Shown: positions 21,004 to 27,284 of the stretch, piece by piece
How the letters are laid out: each line of letters starts with the position of its first letter
How positions within the stretch are numbered: the first letter of the stretch is position 1
Assembly: GCA_030146915.1 (NCBI GenBank)
Contig: JASLAT010000035.1
Span: 1-39,012 of the forward strand
Origin: Tissierellales bacterium
GTDB lineage: Bacteria > Bacillota > Clostridia > Tissierellales > Tissierellaceae
Reading direction: 5' to 3'
Length of the DNA: 39,012 bases
The notes under the pieces: model-generated
Databases searched by the model: none
Told to the model about the DNA's origin: nothing
The model's input: the letters and a program-made list of their open reading frames with translations, nothing else
Position numbers and translations under genes: made by a program

Positions 21004-21056
21004 TATTAATACTATATTAATACTATATTAATACATAGTTAATACTATATTAATAC
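21004..21056. repeat. parC-like centromere: five 11-bp repeats
   Basis: TATTAATAC occurs at 21004, 21015, 21026 and 21048, with AGTTAATAC at 21037. The period is exactly 11 bp, placing the sites on one DNA face. This lies directly upstream of parM, as R1 parC does. Confidence 0.8.
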
Positions 21057-21102
21057 TATACAACTATAGTAATGTATATTATTATTAAATAAATATAACT
21101 TG

Positions 21103-21130
21103 TTGAAAACAAATAATATGATAATATATA
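21103..21130 (+). promoter_or_regulatory. Promoter of the type I toxin mRNA (probable)
   Basis: TTGAAA (21103-21108), 16 bases and TATATA (21125-21130); TATATC at 21127-21132 with an 18-base spacer is an alternative. It reads towards the 42-residue toxin ORF. Confidence 0.5.
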
Positions 21131-21183
21131 TCTAGTATCTACTTAGTTGGATACAAATCCTCGAAAGAGGAGGTGATAAGCTC

Positions 21184-21312
21184 ATGTATAAACTAGACAA
21201 GTGGTTAATAATTATATTCTTAGTTATTAACCTGGATATAAAGATCATCGAAGTAAACTTTGATTGTAATATCCAAACAAATGTAAATGTTGATTTTAAT
21301 TATTATAATTAG
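21184..21312 (+). CDS. Small membrane peptide, putative type I toxin
   Basis: The 42-residue ORF has a near-perfect ribosome site (AGGAGGTGAT, 21171-21177 onward). The peptide opens MYKLDKWLIIIFLVINLDIK: a short basic start, one hydrophobic segment, then a polar Asn/Asp-rich tail. The ribosome site is partly hidden in a CCTC-GAAA-GAGG hairpin. Direct repeats at the start region recur beyond a shared terminator, in the Fst (pAD1 par) arrangement. The peptide itself is not recognisably homologous to Fst. A killing role on plasmid loss is inferred. Confidence 0.72.
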   Translation: MYKLDKWLIIIFLVINLDIKIIEVNFDCNIQTNVNVDFNYYN

Positions 21313-21422
21313 AAACAACAAAAGGCCCCTGATAGCTGCAACTATCAGGGGCCTTATTTATATGTGATAAGCTTTTAAACTAGACAAGTTTTCTGCTTAT
21401 ACAAAAAATATATTCTCTGTGT
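21313..21422 (-). ncRNA. Antitoxin RNA convergent with the toxin mRNA
   Basis: The predicted RNA of about 105-110 bases starts near 21422 on the minus strand, runs through the complements of both direct repeats and ends at the shared hairpin with the tail TTTTGTTGTTT. It would pair with the toxin ribosome site and first codons and block translation, as RNA II does for Fst. Confidence 0.75.
21322..21355. terminator. Bidirectional terminator shared by toxin and antitoxin RNAs
   Basis: A 14-bp perfect GC-rich stem (AAGGCCCCTGATAG/CTATCAGGGGCCTT) has a 6-base loop. The minus side has TTTTGTTGTTT; the plus side has a weaker TTATTTAT. Confidence 0.92.
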
Positions 21423-21428
21423 ATATAA

Positions 21429-21457
21429 AGTATATATGTACGGTAACTAAAAGTCAA
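21429..21457 (-). promoter_or_regulatory. Strong promoter of the antitoxin RNA
   Basis: The minus strand has TTGACT (21452-21457), a 17-base spacer and TATACT (21429-21434), close to consensus at both hexamers. The strength fits the need for antitoxin excess. Confidence 0.82.
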
Positions 21458-21476
21458 TTTTAAAAATATTTTTTTA

Positions 21477-21872
21477 CTAATTATTTGTTAGTATTTTCAA
21501 ATTATTAAAATGTAATTCAATTTCACTGATTGAATTATTTTTTATTTCGTTTGAAATATCAGGATTATTACTTATAATTTCTGCATTTAAAGATAAACAT
21601 AGTAGACTATCTAAAATACGAAGTTCAATATTATCAAATTTTATTATATTAGCATGGGAAAAAGTATGCAGAGAATCTAAAATGATTTTTTTATGATGTT
21701 CGAATTCGTTAGGTTCGTTAGGATTGCAATATTTTATAGCTAAAGGAAGATATTTAGGAAAATCGCTTATTTGTCCAGTAAACATTTTGTTAAGTTCATT
21801 CAATACAGGATTATTATACATGTGTTCAATATTGATTTGTATTAGTTTCTTACACTTTTCATATTCGTTCAT
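21477..21872 (-). CDS. Hypothetical acidic helical protein
   Basis: The 131-residue protein is all-helical in character, with one Cys pair and no motif I recognise (SLHTFSHANIIKFDNIELRI in the middle). It has a GAGGTGATGAAATG start. A terminator lies upstream (21903-21940), so it is not part of the lysis transcript and may have its own promoter in 21941-22020. Being between the lysis genes and the plasmid module, it is probably an accessory gene expressed in the lysogen. Confidence 0.65.
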   Translation of the reverse strand: MNEYEKCKKLIQINIEHMYNNPVLNELNKMFTGQISDFPKYLPLAIKYCNPNEPNEFEHHKKIILDSLHTFSHANIIKFDNIELRILDSLLCLSLNAEIISNNPDISNEIKNNSISEIELHFNNLKILTNN

Positions 21873-21902
21873 TTCATCACCTCATAATCAAAGTTAAAAA
21901 AT

Positions 21903-21940
21903 ATGTGTAGTAGTTAAGTTTGGGAAGGTAACTACTACAC
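21903..21940 (-). terminator. Terminator of the late operon
   Basis: On the minus strand GTGTAGTAGTTA pairs with TAACTACTACAC and is followed by ATATTTTTT. It lies after the last lysis gene. Confidence 0.85.
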
Positions 21941-22020
21941 GTAAGGATTATTAGATATTACAATTATTTGTAAATATTTGTAAATAATTGTACTTACAAA
22001 CAGTATAACATTTCATGTAA
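21941..22020. promoter_or_regulatory. Palindrome-rich region upstream of the 21477-21872 gene
   Basis: CAATTATTT/AAATAATTG arms (about 21961-21990) enclose two TTGTAAAT units. Minus-strand TTTACA and TAATAT hexamers could form a promoter, though it precedes the terminator at 21903-21940. The TGTAAAT half-site also occurs in the HIRAN promoter palindrome. Confidence 0.35.
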
Positions 22021-22037
22021 TAAATTACCAATAGTTA

Positions 22038-22358
22038 TTAGTTATCATTATGATAACTACCATCTTCTAAATAGTATTTAAGATTAAGAACTGAACTTTC
22101 AATTAAATTATCAATTTGTCTATGAGTAAATAATATTTTCATAATGCCAGGAAGTCTAGTATATATTTCAGATGTGACCTTAGAATATTTAAGATCACCA
22201 GTACCACTACCTAGTTGCTTTTCAGCTTCAAATACTAAATATAGTAACATCTTTTTTACTTTTTTAGTGTATCCTCTTTTTAATAGGAATATACATCCAA
22301 TTAGAAAAACTATAATAGTAATTACACTATCTAAGTTATTTAATATAAGGTTTTTCAT
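22038..22358 (-). CDS. LLH-family phage holin (probable)
   Basis: The 106-residue protein has one N-terminal membrane helix (SVITIIVFLIGCIFLL) and then the typical sequence of this holin group: LLYLVFEAEKQLGSGTGDLK, followed by VTSEIYTRLPGIMKILF. Holins form membrane lesions that free the amidase at the end of the lytic cycle. It lies directly downstream of the amidase gene and is the last gene of the late operon. A BhlA-like holin upstream makes two candidates; they may cooperate. Confidence 0.8.
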   Translation of the reverse strand: MKNLILNNLDSVITIIVFLIGCIFLLKRGYTKKVKKMLLYLVFEAEKQLGSGTGDLKYSKVTSEIYTRLPGIMKILFTHRQIDNLIESSVLNLKYYLEDGSYHNDN

Positions 22359-22360
22359 AT

Positions 22361-23263
22361 TTATTCTCCTTTATTATTTATAATTATTATTTTATTATCG
22401 TGATCCCAGTTTATATTTAATTTAATCAAATTTTCTAATGCTGCTAACTTAATAAAATTAGTATTTTTATTTAACTTAATAGATTCAATTGTTGTAATTT
22501 CACCATTAACATTTATTAATTCATTCCTAGGATTAAGAATTATTTTATTATCTTTATAATCTACAGTGAAGCCTAGTAGATCACATAACTGCCTAACTTC
22601 AATATATGATTTTCCATTCTTCTTAAAACCCTTTAAAGCAACATCTTGTCCATCAATAGATAACTCTTGATTAGATATATTCATACTTACCTCCATTTTA
22701 TTATTAAGGTTTAATCCATGTAAAATGGAATTAGCATAGATTTTAGGAGTTAATCTTTCCAAATCTTTATTATCTGGACTATCTAAAAAACCACCCTCAA
22801 CTATAATTGAAGGTGGTATTGTCATAGATATACTCCAAAATCCAGGTTTATGTTTAACTCCCCTATTCCTTAAACCTGTTATTTTAGATATTTGTTTAGT
22901 TATATTTAACCCATACTTATAAGAAAGTGGATTATTAGCATTCAATAATACTTCTGGGCCAGTTCCACCTCCACTATTCATATGAATATCTAAGTATAAT
23001 ATTTTGTTTCTTTCATTAATTGGTATCGAATTGTATATTTTATTAACTCTTTTAGCTCGCTCTCTATGAGCAGCTTTATTACTAATGAACTTTTCATTAT
23101 AAGGAGTAACATCATAAACTTTACAATTTACATTAGATTTAATTATAGCTACTGTTTCTTTAACAAAATTAGCTTCTTTTATTCCATTAGCTGCAGCACC
23201 ATTATCAAAATAAGGTCCATTATATATATTGTGTCCAGCACTTAATATTAAATGTTTTATCAT
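22361..23263 (-). CDS. Endolysin: N-acetylmuramoyl-L-alanine amidase (Amidase_3)
   Basis: The 300-residue enzyme cleaves the amide bond between MurNAc and L-Ala of peptidoglycan. The Amidase_3 domain covers about residues 1-180: LILSAGH (zinc His), KEANFV (Glu), LYLDIHMNSGGG (His) and PSIIVEGGFLDSPDN (catalytic Glu). The C terminus (DGQDVALKGFKKNGKSYIEV, LLGFTVDYKDNKIIL) is a copper-amine-oxidase-N-like cell-wall domain. I use ATG 23261-23263; a GTG three codons upstream lies in the ribosome site. No signal peptide, so it needs a holin. Confidence 0.92.
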   Translation of the reverse strand: MIKHLILSAGHNIYNGPYFDNGAAANGIKEANFVKETVAIIKSNVNCKVYDVTPYNEKFISNKAAHRERAKRVNKIYNSIPINERNKILYLDIHMNSGGGTGPEVLLNANNPLSYKYGLNITKQISKITGLRNRGVKHKPGFWSISMTIPPSIIVEGGFLDSPDNKDLERLTPKIYANSILHGLNLNNKMEVSMNISNQELSIDGQDVALKGFKKNGKSYIEVRQLCDLLGFTVDYKDNKIILNPRNELINVNGEITTIESIKLNKNTNFIKLAALENLIKLNINWDHDNKIIIINNKGE

Positions 23264-23272
23264 ATGGATCAC

Positions 23273-23563
23273 CTACCTTATAGTATCTAATTGTTTTTTG
23301 ATATAACTTAAATCTTTATGCATTAAATCGATAGTAGATAGTCTTTTCGCTAACTCTTTATTTATTTCTTGATTTTCTCTTATTATAATTTGATTTTGTC
23401 TTATCGTTTCTATATAATTTTCTTCTCTTTCTATATATTTATCTTCTCGCTCAATGTATTTTAATTCTCTACGAGAGCTATCTTGTAACACATAAAAAAG
23501 AAGTATTACTGATATAAGTGCCCATAAGCCACTCTCTGCAGCTATTTCAATTGCTTTTTCCAT
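23273..23563 (-). CDS. BhlA/UviB-like holin
   Basis: The 96-residue protein has one N-terminal membrane helix (SGLWALISVILLFYVLQ), then a long charged helix with repeated YIERE units and a coiled C-terminal part. This is the layout of BhlA/UviB holin-like peptides encoded beside amidases in Firmicutes prophages and clostridial plasmids. It has an AGGAGGAATAAATG start and precedes the amidase by ten bases. Confidence 0.88.
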   Translation of the reverse strand: MEKAIEIAAESGLWALISVILLFYVLQDSSRRELKYIEREDKYIEREENYIETIRQNQIIIRENQEINKELAKRLSTIDLMHKDLSYIKKQLDTIR

Positions 23564-23590
23564 TTATTCCTCCTGTTTAAATAACAAAGA

Positions 23591-23606
23591 AATAGCAACC
23601 TTAAGG
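23591..23606 (-). terminator. Weak hairpin between tail and lysis genes
   Basis: GCAACC-TTAA-GGTTGC forms a 6-bp stem followed on the minus strand by TATTTCTTTG. It is a possible partial terminator that tunes lysis gene expression. Confidence 0.5.
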
Positions 23607-23614
23607 TTGCTCAG

Positions 23615-23740
23615 TTAGTTTAGTAAATCTCTTCTTCCTATATTATTAAGTGCTTTTTCAACTAATTCTAGATCTGTAGGATGTATTTGTTCTTTAGTGA
23701 TTAAACCCATTTCTAAACCTAAAATAAATACTAAAGTCAT
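23615..23740 (-). CDS. XkdX-like small tail-region protein
   Basis: The 41-residue peptide starts at ATG 23738-23740 after a strong AAGGAGGTGG site. A start 20 codons upstream would overlap the preceding gene and has no site. It contains GLEMGLITKEQIHPTDLELV, which fits the small XkdX-type proteins encoded between the fibre and lysis genes of PBSX-like and related phages. Their function is unknown. Confidence 0.65.
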   Translation of the reverse strand: MTLVFILGLEMGLITKEQIHPTDLELVEKALNNIGRRDLLN

Positions 23741-23777
23741 GCTTTTCCACCTCCTTGTAATAAAATTGTATGATAGT

Positions 23778-23906
23778 TTAATTCTTTTCCAAGTATTCAT
23801 TTTTAACCTCTAAGACTTGTTGCAAGTAATTCTCACCATATATTTTAGAAATTTCTTCTTCTGTTGTTAATTTCCTTATTAAAGATATAGCATATACATG
23901 GAGCAT
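23778..23906 (-). CDS. Small tail-region protein (CD1375-like)
   Basis: A 42-residue ORF begins at ATG 23904-23906, overlapping the stop of the upstream gene as TAATG, a coupled start. The peptide opens MLHVYAISLIRKLTTEEEI and ends in a charged helix. Tiny proteins with a VYxxLI opening are common between fibre and lysis genes (CD1375-like). It is missed when short ORFs are ignored. Confidence 0.6.
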   Translation of the reverse strand: MLHVYAISLIRKLTTEEEISKIYGENYLQQVLEVKNEYLEKN

Positions 23907-24304
23907 TATTTAATCACCTTTAGTCCTATAAGACTCGCTTGATTAGCAGATTTTTCAGATGCTAACTTTTCTTCTAGATCTTTTATTTTATTTTGTAAAG
24001 TATTAATATTAGAGCTATCAGCATCATCCTCTTTAATTTGTTTATCCTTTAATTCCCTATATAAATTTTTATCAAAGGAATAATTGGATGGATTAATTGT
24101 ATTCAAATATTTATATATATCTTCTGGATATATATTTTTAGTTTTAATGACTTTCATTTTAGATATATCTAGCTTATTAAAATCATGTGCTCTAAATTTT
24201 AAATTCTGCTCTATTACTTTAATATTATTAGTGGCTTCTACAAACTCTCCCTCTTCTTTCTGAGAGTAAATGATTTTATCATCATATATAACAAAGTAAA
24301 TCAT
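23906..24304 (-). CDS. Tail-fibre-adjacent hypothetical protein
   Basis: The 132-residue protein starts with alternating beta-strand sequence (MIYFVIYDDKIIYSQKE) and ends with a coiled coil (LQNKIKDLEEKLASEK). Proteins of this type follow the fibre gene in many Firmicutes siphophages and may be fibre-assembly or baseplate accessory proteins. It has an AAGGAG site, and its stop overlaps the next small gene. No family is confidently recognised. Confidence 0.65.
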   Translation of the reverse strand: MIYFVIYDDKIIYSQKEEGEFVEATNNIKVIEQNLKFRAHDFNKLDISKMKVIKTKNIYPEDIYKYLNTINPSNYSFDKNLYRELKDKQIKEDDADSSNINTLQNKIKDLEEKLASEKSANQASLIGLKVIK

Positions 24305-24317
24305 ATTTTTTCTCTCC

Positions 24318-25331
24318 TTATATTTTCATAATATAGACTAACTTGTAAAACGACGGTCTAATATCAAATGGTTCTCCTTCACCACTATAATCAGCTTGTC
24401 CAGGATGGGTATGACGCCCAGCATTTTTAATATATTCTCTATCACTATAGTCTGTAAAATATGATTTACTAGTATCTATAGAAGATAGTTTTGTAGGTGT
24501 TGCTTGAGGTATCGGATAATCTGTAAATATAGAATGACTATGACTTCCTGCTGCTGAAATGGAAAGATTATGTTTGTGTCTAGGTGTATGTTGTTCTTTT
24601 AATGCTATCTTATTGCTTCCACCGATTTCATGTGCATTTTGTATATTACTCCCCATTATAAATCTATCTATTAGATTAGGAGTTCCATTGCTTCCATCGC
24701 AAACAATCCAACCTTCAGGAATTTTATAGTGACCATCTGCATCTTTTTTAGGATACCAAGCTATTATAGTACCACCAGGAACTCCATAGCTACCGCCTAT
24801 TGCGGGAGTGTTTATATTTAATTCAGACCAACCGCATAAAATTGGGTTAGATCTCTGATCTATTATATTATTATCTGTTAGACTATCTGTATTGGCATCA
24901 ATATATATATCAGCTATAATTAAATCATAATAATCATCAGTCCTAAGATGACTTGTGGGTTTAGGATTTGAAGAGCTGCTCCCTTTTAATATTTTTAAAT
25001 CTATATAACGATTCTTTAAATCTAGACGAATAGCAACCCTATCTATTCTAGGCATATTCGTAGGAGGATCTAGTTGTAATTCTGGAGAGTCATTTTTATC
25101 TACAACAGCATAGTATCCATTTATAATAGCTTTTCCAGGATTTACTTTCAGAGTTAATCCCTCTTTAATTTTAACTTTAAGTCCATCCAAATACTTATTA
25201 TTTTTTCTATCCATAGGAATAACACCGTTACCAATAAATGATGCAAAATAATCTGCAAAGTCTTCTGCTAAATAGACTCTATCATTTTGAGAGTTAAAGA
25301 ATCTACTTTTCATATATTTTGGTTTTGACAT
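24318..25331 (-). CDS. Tail fibre/collar protein (receptor binding candidate)
   Basis: The 337-residue protein begins with a baseplate-like domain (FFNSQNDRVYLAEDFADYF, GNGVIPM, KVNPGKAIINGYYA). A tail-collar region follows (GGTIIAWYPK, IPEGWIVCDGSNGTPNLIDR, FIMGS), then a His-rich segment (EQHTPRHKHNL, GSHSH, GRHTHPG) and RPSFYKLVYIMKI at the end. The repeated H-x-H segments match the metal-binding needle or trimer motif of phage fibres. It probably contacts the host surface. It follows the ReqiPepy6 Gp37-like gene. Confidence 0.85.
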   Translation of the reverse strand: MSKPKYMKSRFFNSQNDRVYLAEDFADYFASFIGNGVIPMDRKNNKYLDGLKVKIKEGLTLKVNPGKAIINGYYAVVDKNDSPELQLDPPTNMPRIDRVAIRLDLKNRYIDLKILKGSSSSNPKPTSHLRTDDYYDLIIADIYIDANTDSLTDNNIIDQRSNPILCGWSELNINTPAIGGSYGVPGGTIIAWYPKKDADGHYKIPEGWIVCDGSNGTPNLIDRFIMGSNIQNAHEIGGSNKIALKEQHTPRHKHNLSISAAGSHSHSIFTDYPIPQATPTKLSSIDTSKSYFTDYSDREYIKNAGRHTHPGQADYSGEGEPFDIRPSFYKLVYIMKI

Positions 25332-25381
25332 AATTTCACCTCTTTATTTAATCTACTATTGCTATAAGTTTATATATTCTA

Positions 25382-26404
25382 TTAAAATTTATCTAATATT
25401 GTTGGAACTTTATCACCATATTCTAGGTCTATATATTTAATGCCAGTCTCAATAGTTTCAGTTATTTTAATTATTTGCGTTTTTAAAATTAGTTTCCAAT
25501 CAAAATTTCGAAAAGTGATATAGTCTCCTAAATCAAAATCTTTTCTATATATGAAGCTATTACTCTCTCTATACTCACCGTCTAAAGATATTAATGTATC
25601 ATATTCTTTTAATTTTCTAGTTGCCAATTTATCCAAATCATTAAAATCAGTAGCATTGAAAGCTTCATATATCTCTTCACGTTCTATACCATCTCCTTGC
25701 CCATAAACTTGAATAAGGTTTTTGTTCGTATCTTCAGCATATATGATGCTCTTTCTATCATTGGTTGTCCTTAAATATGTTTCATTATAAATATTGTCGA
25801 ATTCTCTAGAAAATATAACAGAATTGGTTAAATCATCACCCTCTATTACGTCAAAAATAAATTCTTTTTCTTTAAAATTAAGATATACATCCCAACCTAG
25901 ATTAGAATATACTCCGATTTCTTCAAGTTTATCAGCTACATTTTCAAATCGACTTCTCCAATTGTCTTGACTTCCTAAGTTCTGGTTTTCTGTAATATAT
26001 AGATTGTTAATTTTTCTGTTATTTGATGTATTAATAAAGTTGTTATATACAAAATTTTTCATTATTAATTCTTGATTTCCAGATTGTTGATCATAATATT
26101 GATTAGGAGGTGGAAGTATTATTCTTTTTTTCATTATAGCTTTTAAATTAGGACCTGATATCTTGAGTATCTCTAAACCATTTTGGTCTTTATAAATTTC
26201 AATATTTCTAATAATACCAACTTTCTTAGAATCATTTTCAAGCATAATAAAATAATCATCATTGAAAATTTCAAAGTAATCTTTTTTCATTGGTAAGTGT
26301 AATTCAAAATCACCTATACTATAAAAATTTCTTTGAAAAATACAGCTTATGAAATCATCAATTTCAGCAATAGGAGATATATTTTTATCAAAAATTCTTA
26401 TCAA
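25382..26404 (-). CDS. Siphovirus tail protein, ReqiPepy6 Gp37-like
   Basis: The protein of about 340 residues matches the Gp37-like baseplate hub family: FDKNISPIAEIDDFISC, FYSIGDFELHLPM, a central GNQELIMKNFVYNNF, and LDLEYGDK-type closing strands (IKYIDLEYGDKVPTIL). It forms part of the tail tip. I use TTG 26402-26404, five bases after GGGGGTG and one base after the upstream stop, instead of an ATG nine codons earlier inside the upstream gene. Confidence 0.83.
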   Translation of the reverse strand: MIRIFDKNISPIAEIDDFISCIFQRNFYSIGDFELHLPMKKDYFEIFNDDYFIMLENDSKKVGIIRNIEIYKDQNGLEILKISGPNLKAIMKKRIILPPPNQYYDQQSGNQELIMKNFVYNNFINTSNNRKINNLYITENQNLGSQDNWRSRFENVADKLEEIGVYSNLGWDVYLNFKEKEFIFDVIEGDDLTNSVIFSREFDNIYNETYLRTTNDRKSIIYAEDTNKNLIQVYGQGDGIEREEIYEAFNATDFNDLDKLATRKLKEYDTLISLDGEYRESNSFIYRKDFDLGDYITFRNFDWKLILKTQIIKITETIETGIKYIDLEYGDKVPTILDKF

Positions 26405-26405
26405 A

Positions 26406-27275
26406 TTAGCACCCCCAATAATTGTTATCATAGGAAAGATTTACATATAGGTTTTCGATACCTACTTCTGCATCATATTTTAAATAATTATCTCCTAATG
26501 ATAGTCTAAAGAAATTCATATTAACATCTATGTGCTTAAATACATTTTGTATATTTCCAATGTCATCAATAAGTTCTACTTTTTTATTATTAAAGTTAGT
26601 ATTTACTCTTAATGTTTGACCATCATTTAACTCTATATATACTTTTATGTATTCTCTAGTATATATATTTAATAAACTCGGATTTACTACCTTTCCATTT
26701 GCTTTAAATTCGACTATAAAACCTGAATCGACATCTCCGTCATTTCTAATATTTTTAATAGGATTAGATTGTATTAATCCAAATTCCACCCCTGCTTTTA
26801 CTGGAATTTCTAAAGGAAATTGAAAACTAGGAATAACTGTTGCCATAATTTCATTTGTCTCTATTAAATCTTTAAACATTGGATCTGGGCATATAAATTG
26901 GATCTGCATCTTTTGCATCCTCTTAATTTTTAGACTATAGTTTGGTCCGGAAAAAACTCTACAATTAATTTTTCTTGTTAAATAACTATTTTTATAAATC
27001 AATGTACCTTCTAGTTTAGGATTCATTATAGATACTAAATTTTCTCTTATTTTATACATATCTTTTTTAGAATTACCAAAAATGCCTAAATCTATAGTTA
27101 TAATTCTTTCATCTAAAAAATTTTTATGGAAGTAGGTCCCATCTCCTATACTCTTAGTCGTAACTGAATCTATGCCAGGACTGCCAAGACCAGTAATTTT
27201 TTCTAATATAAAAGGCCGTGCATTACCAAACACGACCTCTTCTCCTCTTGAATTTATATATATAACTTTTTCCAA
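26406..27275 (-). CDS. Distal tail protein (Dit-like, Sipho_tail)
   Basis: The protein of about 289 residues shows the phage-tail family pattern: an N-terminal beta domain with LEKITGLGSPGIDS and DGTYFHKNFLDERIITIDL, then RKINCRVFSGPNY, and a C-terminal galectin-like half (NLYVNLSYDNNYWGC). Dit forms the hexameric hub joining tail tube and baseplate. The start is probably TTG 27273-27275, five bases after AGGTGG. It follows the tape measure gene, its normal place. Confidence 0.85.
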   Translation of the reverse strand: MEKVIYINSRGEEVVFGNARPFILEKITGLGSPGIDSVTTKSIGDGTYFHKNFLDERIITIDLGIFGNSKKDMYKIRENLVSIMNPKLEGTLIYKNSYLTRKINCRVFSGPNYSLKIKRMQKMQIQFICPDPMFKDLIETNEIMATVIPSFQFPLEIPVKAGVEFGLIQSNPIKNIRNDGDVDSGFIVEFKANGKVVNPSLLNIYTREYIKVYIELNDGQTLRVNTNFNNKKVELIDDIGNIQNVFKHIDVNMNFFRLSLGDNYLKYDAEVGIENLYVNLSYDNNYWGC

Positions 27276-27284
27276 ATTGACCAC

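Larger units (their letters stand above)
21173..21389. repeat. Direct repeats flanking a shared terminator (antisense pairing sites)
   Basis: GTGATAAGCT is at 21173-21182 and 21364-21373; TAAACTAGACAAGT is at 21189-21202 and 21376-21389. The first pair members lie at the toxin start; the second lie in the convergent RNA. As the two RNAs are made from opposite strands, each repeat pair supplies complementary RNA segments. Confidence 0.85.

Noticed and set aside
21004..21056. The 11-bp repeats as a CRISPR array
   Set aside because: Repeats are too short, there are no spacers, and no cas genes occur; position and period fit parC.
23741..23800. Upstream start for the XkdX-like gene
   Set aside because: It overlaps the 42-residue gene and lies before a strong ribosome site that points to ATG 23738-23740.
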